This document shows positions 13,180 to 21,184 of a stretch of DNA of 26,888 nucleotides, in pieces. Numbering within the stretch: the first letter of the stretch is position 1; every line of letters starts with the position of its first letter. The notes below the pieces were generated by a model, which searched no databases, was not told the DNA's origin, and was given only the letters and a program-made list of their open reading frames with translations. Source of the DNA: CAZNLH01 sp964573995 (GTDB lineage Bacteria; Gemmatimonadota; CAZMKB01; CAZNLH01); the NCBI GenBank assembly GCA_964573995.1, contig CAZNLH010000029.1, positions 1 through 26,888 on the forward strand, written 5' to 3'. The position numbers and the translations under genes are program-made.

Positions 13180-15121
13180 TTCTCCTCCCAACGCGCCTGT
13201 CCGGCCAGATCGCTATGGCCGTCCCGATGATCATCACCCATCCCCCTATCCACAACCACCCGACGAGTGGATTGATCAGGGCCTTGAATGTGGCCTGGTC
13301 ATCTCCATAACCCGCAAAAATGACATACACATCCTCGGCGAGCGTGGAATAGATCGCCACTTCGGTCGTCGCCTGCTGCGATTGGCGGTAGAAGTTCTTC
13401 TGCGGCTTGAGGGTCGAGATCAAGTGGCCCTGGTTGGAGAGCTGCAGCGTTGCAGTGACGGACGTCTTGTTCGGGTCCGCCTGATTCTTGAGTCCTTCGT
13501 AGTGGAGAGAGTACTTATCGATCTCCAGGCTCTCGCCGGGCTTCAGGGTCGCCTCCTTTTCGACGTTGAACGCCGACCCTGTAATCCCGATATAGAGGAG
13601 CACCACCCCGAGGTGCACGAGGTAGCCCCCATAACGCCGCTTACCCCTCCAGATCAGCTTGAAGAAGGATGGGAAGACACCTTCCCCCGTCGAGCGATGC
13701 CGGGCCCTCACGCCCTTGTAAAACTCCGTGATGATCGTAACGACGACGAATACCACCACGATCAGGGATAACAGGGGATACAGTTCCCGGATTTCCAGCA
13801 GGGAAAAGAATACCACCCCCCCAGCGGTGGCCAGTATGAGCGGGGCCAGGAAGTTCTTCGCCAGGTTTCCCGCAGACGCTCGGCGCCATGCGATCAACGG
13901 GCCGATGCCGATCAATAGGAGGAGAAAGATGCCGATAGGCACCATGATCTTGTTGAAGAAGGGGGGTCCAACTGTGATCTGAGTCCCCTTGACCGCCTCG
14001 GAGATCATCGGGAAGACCGTTCCCCACAAGACGGCGAATGCCCCCCCCATCAGGATCAGGTTGTTGAACAGGAAGGAACTCTCCCTGGACAGCAGCGAAT
14101 CGATCCGGCTTTCAGACCTCAAGATGTCCAACCTGAGGAAGAGGAACCCGAACGAGAAAACGGCTATTATCACCATGAAGACTATAAAGAACGGCCCGAT
14201 GCCCGTCTGCGTGAATGCGTGAACCGAGGATATCACGCCGCTACGAGTCAGGAACGTACCGAAGATCGTCAGGAGAAAGGTGATGATGATCAAGACCATG
14301 TTCCATATCTTGAGCATGTTCTTCTTCTCCTGGATCATCACGGAGTGCAGGAAGGCGGTGCCCGTCAACCAGGGCATGAGGGAGGCGTTCTCCACCGGAT
14401 CCCAGGCCCAATATCCACCCCAACCCAGTTCCACATACGCCCACTTCGCCCCGAGGAGGTTCCCAAGTGTGAGAAAGACCCAGGCGAAGAGAGTCCATCG
14501 CCTGGTGGAACGAATCCAGTCGTTGTCCCGGCGCCGCTTGATAATCGCCGACATGGCGAACGCGAAGGGGATGGAGAAGCCGACGAACCCGATGTACAGG
14601 CTCGGCGGGTGGAAGACCATACCGGGATTCTGGAGCAGGGGGTTCAATCCATTACCCTCCGGAGGGATGAACGGTAGTTCTTCAAAGGGATTGGTCACGA
14701 ATATGAGTAATATCAGGAAGAAGAGGTTGATTGAGAGGAGGATGGCGATCAGGTACGGCACCAGATCCCGGTTCCGTCTCCTGTTCTGATGGACTACTAT
14801 GGATGAAAACCCGGTCAGCAACAGGGACCAGAGCAGGAGGGATCCCTTCTGGCCGGCCCAGAAGGCGGCTATCTTGTAGAACATGGGCAGCGTCGTGCTC
14901 GTGTAATCGGCCACGTATTCTACACGGAAGTCAGACTTCACCAGGAAGAGTGCAAGGCAGAAGGAGGCAAAGAGGTCATAGGCGAAGACAGCGTAGAGCG
15001 CCCGCTCGGACGACGCCAGGAGTTGCGGCCTGTCCCCCCGCGAGGAGACGAGGGCCATGACTATGCCGTACAGCGTGAAGACCAGCCCGAGGAGCAGGGA
15101 AATGTTGGCGACCTGTATCAA
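13151..15121 (-). CDS. ccmF: Cytochrome c haem lyase subunit CcmF
   Basis: A 656-residue membrane protein with about 15 helices, the haem ligase of cytochrome c maturation system I. The tryptophan-rich WGGYWAWDPVEN is at residues 234-245, His171 lies in VFHPPSLYIG, and TFLTRSGVISSVHAF follows. A large periplasmic domain precedes the last transmembrane helix. It normally works with CcmH and takes haem from CcmE. The start is TTG 15121 with GAGG 8 bases before it; no ATG is available in frame. ccmE ends 49 bases upstream. Confidence 0.97.
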   Translation of the reverse strand: MIQVANISLLLGLVFTLYGIVMALVSSRGDRPQLLASSERALYAVFAYDLFASFCLALFLVKSDFRVEYVADYTSTTLPMFYKIAAFWAGQKGSLLLWSLLLTGFSSIVVHQNRRRNRDLVPYLIAILLSINLFFLILLIFVTNPFEELPFIPPEGNGLNPLLQNPGMVFHPPSLYIGFVGFSIPFAFAMSAIIKRRRDNDWIRSTRRWTLFAWVFLTLGNLLGAKWAYVELGWGGYWAWDPVENASLMPWLTGTAFLHSVMIQEKKNMLKIWNMVLIIITFLLTIFGTFLTRSGVISSVHAFTQTGIGPFFIVFMVIIAVFSFGFLFLRLDILRSESRIDSLLSRESSFLFNNLILMGGAFAVLWGTVFPMISEAVKGTQITVGPPFFNKIMVPIGIFLLLLIGIGPLIAWRRASAGNLAKNFLAPLILATAGGVVFFSLLEIRELYPLLSLIVVVFVVVTIITEFYKGVRARHRSTGEGVFPSFFKLIWRGKRRYGGYLVHLGVVLLYIGITGSAFNVEKEATLKPGESLEIDKYSLHYEGLKNQADPNKTSVTATLQLSNQGHLISTLKPQKNFYRQSQQATTEVAIYSTLAEDVYVIFAGYGDDQATFKALINPLVGWLWIGGWVMIIGTAIAIWPDRRVGRRSEASYKMES

Positions 15122-15170
15122 TGGATAAGCCTCGAGAACTATACGATATTAGTGCACCGGGCGGCGATGA

Positions 15171-15602
15171 TCACTGCCCCGCACCATTATTATCATTATT
15201 ACCTCCCGGTCCCATGGCCTCATACTTCGAGGGACACTTTGCCAGCAGGTTTTCGGCCTTGAAAACCCCTCCGGAATCATACCTGCCCTCCACTACCACT
15301 TCGGCCCCATCCTTGAAGGTATCCGGCGTAACTCCATTGTATACAACCGGGAGATCTTCCCCTTCCTCGGTTATTACGAACTTGTGCTCCAGGTCCTTCC
15401 GATCGCTCCGGATGCTGCCTTCACGCACCCACCCGCTGACGCGCACATCCTGTCCATACACATCGCTCCCCTTTGCCTTCAACTCCTTGACCGTCAGGTA
15501 ATATACCATTGACTGCTCGAAACCGGTGAAGGCAAGGTAGGCTATCGCGGATACCAGAACGACCACGGCCAAGCCTATCTTGATCTGACTTGCCTTTAAC
15601 AT
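15171..15602 (-). CDS. ccmE: Haem chaperone CcmE, CxxxY type
   Basis: A 143-residue periplasmic haem chaperone with one N-terminal membrane helix (about residues 8-27) and a beta-barrel body (VRVSGWVREGSI, DLPVVYNGVTPDTFKDGAEV, VVEGRYD). The haem-attachment motif is Cys123-Pro-Ser-Lys-Tyr127, the CxxxY form that replaces the His of HxxxY in the classical protein; CxxxY CcmE is known from archaea and Desulfovibrio and marks the system I* variant. The tail is Gly/Asn-rich. The ATG follows GAGGT by 5-6 bases; the PHP gene ends 3 bases upstream. Confidence 0.95.
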   Translation of the reverse strand: MLKASQIKIGLAVVVLVSAIAYLAFTGFEQSMVYYLTVKELKAKGSDVYGQDVRVSGWVREGSIRSDRKDLEHKFVITEEGEDLPVVYNGVTPDTFKDGAEVVVEGRYDSGGVFKAENLLAKCPSKYEAMGPGGNNDNNGAGQ

Positions 15603-15605
15603 GAT

Positions 15606-16481
15606 CTACCTCGATTCGTTGACATCGTGTCGAAGACCTTCAGAAGTCCTGGGTGCCGAACGAGAATCCGACATCCGGGCAACGATAGAATAAGGGACCT
15701 TGAAGGCCCCGAGCGGTAGAGACCTCTCCCTGCACCCGTGAAAATCGCTCCCGCCGCTTTCCAAACCACCCTGTTCCCTCACGATGGCCCGGAAGTTGTA
15801 GACCTGGAGATCGCTGTGCGACGGGTTATATACCTCCAGGCCGTCCATCCCCGCCTCGAAGAGGGAGGAGATTAGCGTCTCGTCATTATAGAAGCCAGGG
15901 TGGGCGAGAAAGGCAATTCCACCGGATCTGTGAATGACCTCAACCGCCCGGTTCGCCGGTATCCGGTACTTTTCAACGAATGCCGGCCCTCCATCCCTGA
16001 GATACAGTTGAAAAGCGGTGTCTATATCGGGGCACAAGCCCTCTCCCACCAGGGCCTTGGCTATATGCATCCTGCCGATGCTCCCTGGCCCGCAATCACT
16101 GATCACCTTCGAGGGATCGAGGACCAGGCCGAGGCCTTCCAGCCTAGCGATTATCTCCCTGGCCCTTTCCACCCTGGTCTCCTTGAAAAAATCAAGGTGC
16201 CGGCAAAGAGCCTTGTCACCGGGATCGATGAAGTAGCCGAGCAGATGGACATCCTTTCCAAAGGTGCTGACACTCATCTCTACTCCGCTGATCACCTCTA
16301 TGCCCAGCCTTTCTCCCTCGGTAACCGCCGATCCCACACCGTCCACACAGTCGTGATCGGTAACCGCGACGGCCTTCAGACCGGCGCGCTCGGCCATTCC
16401 AACCACCTCCGCCGGCGAAAACGCACCGTCCGAGCAAGTAGAATGGACGTGAAGGTCAATGTATCCCTTCTCTTCGCTCAG
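15606..16481 (-). CDS. PHP-domain phosphoesterase, probable CTG start
   Basis: A 291-residue metal-dependent phosphoesterase. The metal ligands are His11 and His13 in DLHVHSTCSD, TDHDCVDG, the Glu of VISGVEMS, the His of AFLAHPGF and the GSDFHG close to the C-terminus. The set matches the YciV/RNase AM type (nucleoside 3',5'-bisphosphate or RNA 5'-end processing). The only in-frame ATG lies well inside and would delete the first strand and the HxH pair. The CTG at 16481, 7 bases after AAGGAGG and overlapping the thiC stop (CTGA), restores the complete domain, so a CTG start coupled to thiC is likely. The C-terminal 25 residues are unconserved. Confidence 0.82.
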   Translation of the reverse strand: MSEEKGYIDLHVHSTCSDGAFSPAEVVGMAERAGLKAVAVTDHDCVDGVGSAVTEGERLGIEVISGVEMSVSTFGKDVHLLGYFIDPGDKALCRHLDFFKETRVERAREIIARLEGLGLVLDPSKVISDCGPGSIGRMHIAKALVGEGLCPDIDTAFQLYLRDGGPAFVEKYRIPANRAVEVIHRSGGIAFLAHPGFYNDETLISSLFEAGMDGLEVYNPSHSDLQVYNFRAIVREQGGLESGGSDFHGCRERSLPLGAFKVPYSIVARMSDSRSAPRTSEGLRHDVNESR

Positions 16482-17788
16482 GGTGTTTCCTCCTTGCGCA
16501 TCACCTTCTTCCGGCTTTCCTTCACATTATCGATGTGTATGGCGCACAGCGGCCCGCACATCGTGCAGATGTCCTTCCCATAATCCTCGCTCTGCCTCCT
16601 GTATTCCCTAGCCTTCCGCGGGTCGATCGCGTTCCTGTACATTCCCTCCCAGTCAAGGCGCTTCCTCATCCTCGAGAATTTCACGTTCCTCTCCCAGGCG
16701 CCGGCGATCCCCTTCGCGATATCCCCGCAATGGGCGGCGATAAGCGATGCCACCACCCCCTCCCTCACGTCATCTATGGTAGGCAGGCGCAGGTGCTCCG
16801 CCGGCGTTACGTAGCAGAGGAAATCCGCCCCGGCCGCCGCTGAGATCGCCCCGCCGATCGCGGAAGTAACGTGGTCGTAACCGGGGGCGATATCGGTCGG
16901 TAGTGGACCGAGGACATAAAATGGCGCCCCGCCACAGATACGTTTTTCCATCTTGACATTGGCCTCGATCTGGTCGAGGGGAACGTGGCCTGGGCCCTCG
17001 ATCATCACTTGAACACCCGCCTCGCGGGCGCGACGGGCCAATTCTCCAAGGATGAGCAATTCCTCTACCTGGGCACCGTCCGTGGCATCGGCTATTGCAC
17101 CCGGCCTCAGGCCATCCCCAAGGCTCAGCGTCATATCGTACTTCGAGGCGATATCGAGGAGGCGATCGTACTGTTCATAGAGGGGATTCTCCATGTCGTT
17201 CGCCTCTATCCAGTGGGCTATGATCGACCCACCCCGGCTTACGATGCCGCCGACACGCTCCTCACGGTTCAGCGCGGAAAGAGACCTCCTGGTGACGCCG
17301 CAGTGCACGGTGATGAAGTCCACGCCGTCCCGGCCGTGCCGTTCGATGACCTCGAAGATGGTATCGGGGTCCAGTTCCTCCAGGGACCGGCGGCCGGCCG
17401 CCTGCTCGCAGACCGCCTGATAGATGGGGACCGTGCCGAAGATAACCCCGCAGTTAGAAAGGAGTTCCTTCCTGATACCGTCCAGGTTCTCCCCGGTGCT
17501 GAGGTCCATGATGCTGTCACAGCCCAGTTCCAGGGATACCTTGAGCTTACCCAGTTCTTCCTCGATGTCCTGGTGATCGGGCGACACCCCGATATTCGCG
17601 TTGATCTTCGTCCTGAGGCCGCGGCCGATGCCCCTCGGTCTGAAATGATGATTTATATTCCTGGGGATGACTACCTCGCCCCTGGATACACGCTCCATCA
17701 GCACCCTGGCATCGACACCCTCATCCTCAGCAACGCTGAGAATTTCTTCTGTTACTTCACTTTTTCTCGCCATTTCGAGAATAGTCAT
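16478..17788 (-). CDS. thiC: Phosphomethylpyrimidine synthase ThiC (or ThiC-family HBI synthase)
   Basis: A 436-residue short-form ThiC, a radical-SAM enzyme that turns aminoimidazole ribotide into HMP phosphate for thiamine. Core blocks: NANIGVSPDHQDIEEEL, MDLSTGENLDGIR, TVPIYQA, DFITVHCGVT, SRGGSIIAHW, YDMTLSLGDGLRPGA, EGPGHVPLDQIEANVK, LGPLPTDIAPGYDHVTSAIG. The cluster motif near the end is CTMCGPLC (C-x2-C-x3-C). The family includes BzaF-type enzymes that make 5-hydroxybenzimidazole for cobamides; the cobamide-dependent mutase upstream keeps this alternative open. ATG 17788 is chosen over a GTG three codons earlier. There is no room for a thiamine riboswitch before the gene. Confidence 0.88.
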   Translation of the reverse strand: MTILEMARKSEVTEEILSVAEDEGVDARVLMERVSRGEVVIPRNINHHFRPRGIGRGLRTKINANIGVSPDHQDIEEELGKLKVSLELGCDSIMDLSTGENLDGIRKELLSNCGVIFGTVPIYQAVCEQAAGRRSLEELDPDTIFEVIERHGRDGVDFITVHCGVTRRSLSALNREERVGGIVSRGGSIIAHWIEANDMENPLYEQYDRLLDIASKYDMTLSLGDGLRPGAIADATDGAQVEELLILGELARRAREAGVQVMIEGPGHVPLDQIEANVKMEKRICGGAPFYVLGPLPTDIAPGYDHVTSAIGGAISAAAGADFLCYVTPAEHLRLPTIDDVREGVVASLIAAHCGDIAKGIAGAWERNVKFSRMRKRLDWEGMYRNAIDPRKAREYRRQSEDYGKDICTMCGPLCAIHIDNVKESRKKVMRKEETP

Positions 17789-17800
17789 TTCAACCACCTG

Positions 17801-19465
17801 TCAGAATACCGGTCTCTCGGTATACTCTCCGAAAACGCCCTTCAAACACTCGCAGATCTCCCCAATCGTCGCGTACGCCTTTACGGCTTCGAGGATCAGG
17901 GGCATTATATTCTCCCCTGAATTTGCCCCCTCGACCAACAAATCAAGGCGCCTGTGGACCTCGCCGCCATCCCGGCTCTCCCTGATCTTCCGAAGGGACT
18001 CACACTGTTTCCTCTCTACCTCCTCATCGATTTTCAATATGGGGATTTCCAGGACCTCTTCCTCATCGATGAATTCATTGACCCCTACGTGGAACTTCAC
18101 TTTTTTCTCCAGTTCACGCTGGTAGCGATATGCGGCGCCGGCGATCTCGCGCTGGAAGAAACCTCGCTCAATACCCGCTACAACGCCCCCCATCTCGCCG
18201 ATCTTCTCGAAGTACCCCTCGGCCCCCTCCTCCATCCGATCGGTAAGCGACTCAATGAAGTAAGAACCCGACAGGGGATCGACGGTGTTGGCGACCCCGG
18301 TCTCGTAGGCAATGATCTGTTGAGTCCGCAGGGCTATCTCGACCGCCTTCTCCGATGGCAGCGCGAGTGTTTCGTCCATCGAATTGGTGTGCAGCGATTG
18401 TGTCCCCCCTAGGACAGCGGCAAGGGCCTGGAAGGCAGTCCTGATGATGTTGTTCTCCGGCTGCTGGGCAGTGAGGCTACATCCGGCCGTCTGTGTGTGC
18501 AATCGCAGTAGCCACGACCGGGGGTCCTTCGCCCCGTACTTCTTGCGCATCCGCTTCGCCCATATACGGCGCGCGGCTCTGAACTTGGCTATCTCCTCGA
18601 AGAAATCGAGATGGGAATTGAAGAAGAAGGAGAGCCGCGGGGCGAAGGTATCCACATCGATGCCTGCTTCCATCCCCGCCTCCACGTAAGTAAACCCATC
18701 GGCAAGAGTAAAGGCGAGTTCCTGCAAGGCGGTGGCACCGGCCTCGCGGATATGGTAACCGCTGATACTGATTGTATTCCACTGCGGGAGGCGCTCCGAG
18801 CAATAGGCCATTATGTCCGTGATGATCTTCAACGACGGCTTGGGAGGAAACAGCCATTCCTTCTGGGCGATATACTCCTTCAGGATGTCGTTCTGGATCG
18901 TTCCCCTCAGTTGTTCGGCCGATATGCCCTTCTTTTCCGCCACTGCGATGTACATGGCCAGCAGGATGGCGGCCGGCCCGTTGATCGTCATCGATGTGCT
19001 GATCCTGTCGAGGGGTATCCCATCGAAGAGGACTTCCATGTCGGCCAGTGAATCCACTGCGACCCCGCAACGGCCCACCTCGCCCAGCGACCTGGGGTGA
19101 TCCGAGTCGTATCCCATCAATGTCGGCATGTCGAAGGCGACAGAGAGGCCGGTCTGTCCCTTCTCGAGGAGATACTTATACCTCCTGTTGGAATCGGAAG
19201 GGGTGCCGAATCCCGAAAACTGCCTCATGGTCCAGAGGCGCCCCCGGTACATGTTGTGATGGATCCCCCGGGTGAATGGATAGACACCTGGGAATGAGAT
19301 CTCCTCAAGGAATCGGTCGTCCTCTACGTCCTCCGGGAGATAGACCGGCTTGATCTCCTGGCCTGAGATGGTGGTAAAGTCTGCGCCACGCTCCTTGAAC
19401 CCCCTAAATTCCGACAACCACCCATCCCGGACCTCTTTATAGGATTTCTCGTCACTGATGCCCAT
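17801..19465 (-). CDS. mcmA1: Methylmalonyl-CoA mutase catalytic chain, without B12 domain
   Basis: A 554-residue TIM-barrel chain of the acyl-CoA mutase family. Landmarks: PFTRGIHHNMYRGRLWTMRQ, FSGFGTPSDSNRRYKYLL, GLSVAFDMPTLMGYDSDHP, STSMTINGPAAILLAMY, the QNDILKEYIAQKEWLFPP block, NTISISGYHIREAGATA, RLHTQTAGCSLTAQQPENNI and GGTQSLHTNSMDETLALP. It ends at the barrel, so the B12-binding DxHxxG domain must be a separate chain; none is in this window. It probably interconverts methylmalonyl-CoA and succinyl-CoA; other mutase substrates cannot be excluded. ATG 19465 with AGGGGG about 10 bases before it is chosen over a longer frame that overlaps the radical SAM gene. Confidence 0.9.
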   Translation of the reverse strand: MGISDEKSYKEVRDGWLSEFRGFKERGADFTTISGQEIKPVYLPEDVEDDRFLEEISFPGVYPFTRGIHHNMYRGRLWTMRQFSGFGTPSDSNRRYKYLLEKGQTGLSVAFDMPTLMGYDSDHPRSLGEVGRCGVAVDSLADMEVLFDGIPLDRISTSMTINGPAAILLAMYIAVAEKKGISAEQLRGTIQNDILKEYIAQKEWLFPPKPSLKIITDIMAYCSERLPQWNTISISGYHIREAGATALQELAFTLADGFTYVEAGMEAGIDVDTFAPRLSFFFNSHLDFFEEIAKFRAARRIWAKRMRKKYGAKDPRSWLLRLHTQTAGCSLTAQQPENNIIRTAFQALAAVLGGTQSLHTNSMDETLALPSEKAVEIALRTQQIIAYETGVANTVDPLSGSYFIESLTDRMEEGAEGYFEKIGEMGGVVAGIERGFFQREIAGAAYRYQRELEKKVKFHVGVNEFIDEEEVLEIPILKIDEEVERKQCESLRKIRESRDGGEVHRRLDLLVEGANSGENIMPLILEAVKAYATIGEICECLKGVFGEYTERPVF

Positions 19466-19487
19466 TGGCCCACTACCCCCTGTTAAA

Positions 19488-20288
19488 TCAAAAGACCTGA
19501 CCCCGAATTCCAAGGCGCTCGACCGAGGCAAGGATTGCCGAGAGGACATCACCGGGAGCGCGTTCAATGCCCGTCATGGCGGGGATGCGATCCAGGGTGT
19601 AGATCTGGACGAACCTTGGCCGGATCCTGTTGACGGCAGCCAGCCAGTCCTCGATACCTTCCCCTGATATGTTTCCCGTAATACCCGCGCCGTTTCCCGC
19701 GAAAAAGAGGCCCTGGACGATGAAGTCCTCCACCTCTTCCATGGCCTCGATGATCCCCTCAAACCTGACATCACCGGCAGGGCGGTTGATCTTCCTCCAG
19801 AGCCCTTCGCTTCCCGCATCGAGTTTCAGCACCGGATCGTCGATCAAGGTTAACGCGCTCCTCACTTCACCGTTATTGAGCGTAGTACCGTTCGACAAGA
19901 GGGCGATCCTCGCCGACGGCAGCCTGTGGTCCCGGATCCACACGACTCCCTCGACCAGGCCATGAAAATCTGGGTGCAGGGTAGGCTCACCGTTCCCTGA
20001 GAAGGTAATGGTATCGACCCCCTCCCCCTCCCTTTTCAGCACGTCCTCCAACAGGTGCAATACCAAGGACGCAGCCGGGAAGGTATCGTCGGGAAGATTA
20101 CTTCCCACTTCCACCGGGCTCTTAAAGCCATATTGACAATAGAGGCAGTCCAGCGAACATATCTTCTCCCCGTTGGGCGAGAGATTGATCCCCAGTGACC
20201 TTCCGAGCCTCCGGGACTTGACCGGGCCATATATGGTCGATATCTGCAACTCGACCCGCCGCAAGGGACTCTTTATATCGCTTTTCAC
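19488..20288 (-). CDS. Radical SAM protein, COG0731-like
   Basis: A 266-residue radical SAM enzyme. The cluster motif is Cys44-x3-Cys48-x2-Cys51 (KICSLDCLYCQYG), followed by TFSGNGEPTLHPDF (the GGE-like SAM contact) and ALLSNGTT. The N-terminal block YGPVKSRRLGRSLGINLSP is typical of the COG0731 type related to TYW1 but without flavodoxin; substrate unknown. Start is GTG 20288, overlapping the ispH stop by four bases (GTGA). It lies between ispH and the mutase, suggesting a cofactor or activation role, but the sequence does not name it. Confidence 0.82.
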   Translation of the reverse strand: MKSDIKSPLRRVELQISTIYGPVKSRRLGRSLGINLSPNGEKICSLDCLYCQYGFKSPVEVGSNLPDDTFPAASLVLHLLEDVLKREGEGVDTITFSGNGEPTLHPDFHGLVEGVVWIRDHRLPSARIALLSNGTTLNNGEVRSALTLIDDPVLKLDAGSEGLWRKINRPAGDVRFEGIIEAMEEVEDFIVQGLFFAGNGAGITGNISGEGIEDWLAAVNRIRPRFVQIYTLDRIPAMTGIERAPGDVLSAILASVERLGIRGQVF

Positions 20289-21184
20289 CCTTTCACTCCC
20301 TTGTTGACGGTCTCCCTGCTCCTCCGTCTGGCGGATGCCTTACCGGTATCGATTCGTTCGAGCAGTGCCCTGACTTCCTCTATCGAGGCATCGGGGGTGG
20401 ATGCCCCGGCGGTCAACCCGCAGGTCCGGGTGCCATGGAACCATTCCTCACGGATTTCCGCAGCGGTCTCTATATGATGGGTCGTGACACCTATCTCGCG
20501 GCAGATGGCGGCCAGCCGGCTCGTATTCCCGCTGTTGTATCCCCCGACAACGACCATCGCATCCACCCTGCGCGCAAGAGACCTTACCTCAGACTGACGT
20601 TCCGCCGTGGCGTTGCATATGGTGTTGAAGACCTTCATCTCGGCCGACTTTTCAAACAGCGCGGCGACAATGGCATTGACCTTCTCAGCGTCCTGGGTGC
20701 TCTGGATGATGATCCCGACCCTGCTGAAATTCCGGAGGCTGTTCGCTTCCTCGAGGGATTCGATGATGATACCCTTTCCGTTACTGTATGCCTGGATCCC
20801 CCTGACCTCGGGATGATCCCGTTCCCCGATGATCAACAGGCGGTATCCATCGTTCACCAGTTCGCGGGCGTGGCGCTGGATCTTCGAGACGAAGGGACAC
20901 GTAGCATCGAGCACCCTGAGCCCCCGTTCTCTCGCCCGTGCAACCACCGATGGTGGAACACCGTGCGTCCTTATGGCCAGTGTCCCCTCCCTGACTTCAT
21001 CTATACGATCCACCGGTCTCACGCCGTGCTCCCTCTCCAGGGACTCGACGGCCTGAGGGTTATGGATCAATGGCCCAAGGGTGTAAATTGGTTCCCTCCC
21101 CCTCTCAACTTCGTTCATCACCTGCTGAATCGCCCTCTTTACACCCCAGCAGAAGCCGGCCGTCTTTGCCACGATCACCTTCAT
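20285..21184 (-). CDS. ispH: 4-hydroxy-3-methylbut-2-enyl diphosphate reductase IspH
   Basis: A 299-residue last enzyme of the MEP isoprenoid pathway, making IPP and DMAPP with a [4Fe-4S] cluster. The three cluster cysteines are Cys12 (GFCWGV), Cys96 (DATCPFV) and Cys190 (NTICNATAERQ). His41, His74 and His124 and the acid Glu126 (RDHPEV) bind the substrate diphosphate and donate protons. Length and motifs are those of a complete enzyme. It overlaps the regulator gene by four bases (ATGA). Confidence 0.97.
   Translation of the reverse strand: MKVIVAKTAGFCWGVKRAIQQVMNEVERGREPIYTLGPLIHNPQAVESLEREHGVRPVDRIDEVREGTLAIRTHGVPPSVVARARERGLRVLDATCPFVSKIQRHARELVNDGYRLLIIGERDHPEVRGIQAYSNGKGIIIESLEEANSLRNFSRVGIIIQSTQDAEKVNAIVAALFEKSAEMKVFNTICNATAERQSEVRSLARRVDAMVVVGGYNSGNTSRLAAICREIGVTTHHIETAAEIREEWFHGTRTCGLTAGASTPDASIEEVRALLERIDTGKASARRRSRETVNKGVKG

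Noticed and set aside
12875..13771. + strand open frame opposite ccmH and the end of ccmF
   Set aside because: Antisense of two firm genes; no independent evidence.
17789..17800. Thiamine pyrophosphate riboswitch before thiC
   Set aside because: Only 12 bases separate thiC from the mutase stop, so the element cannot be there.
16985..17920. Long + strand open frame opposite thiC
   Set aside because: Crosses the thiC/mutase boundary and has no ribosome binding site or known motif.
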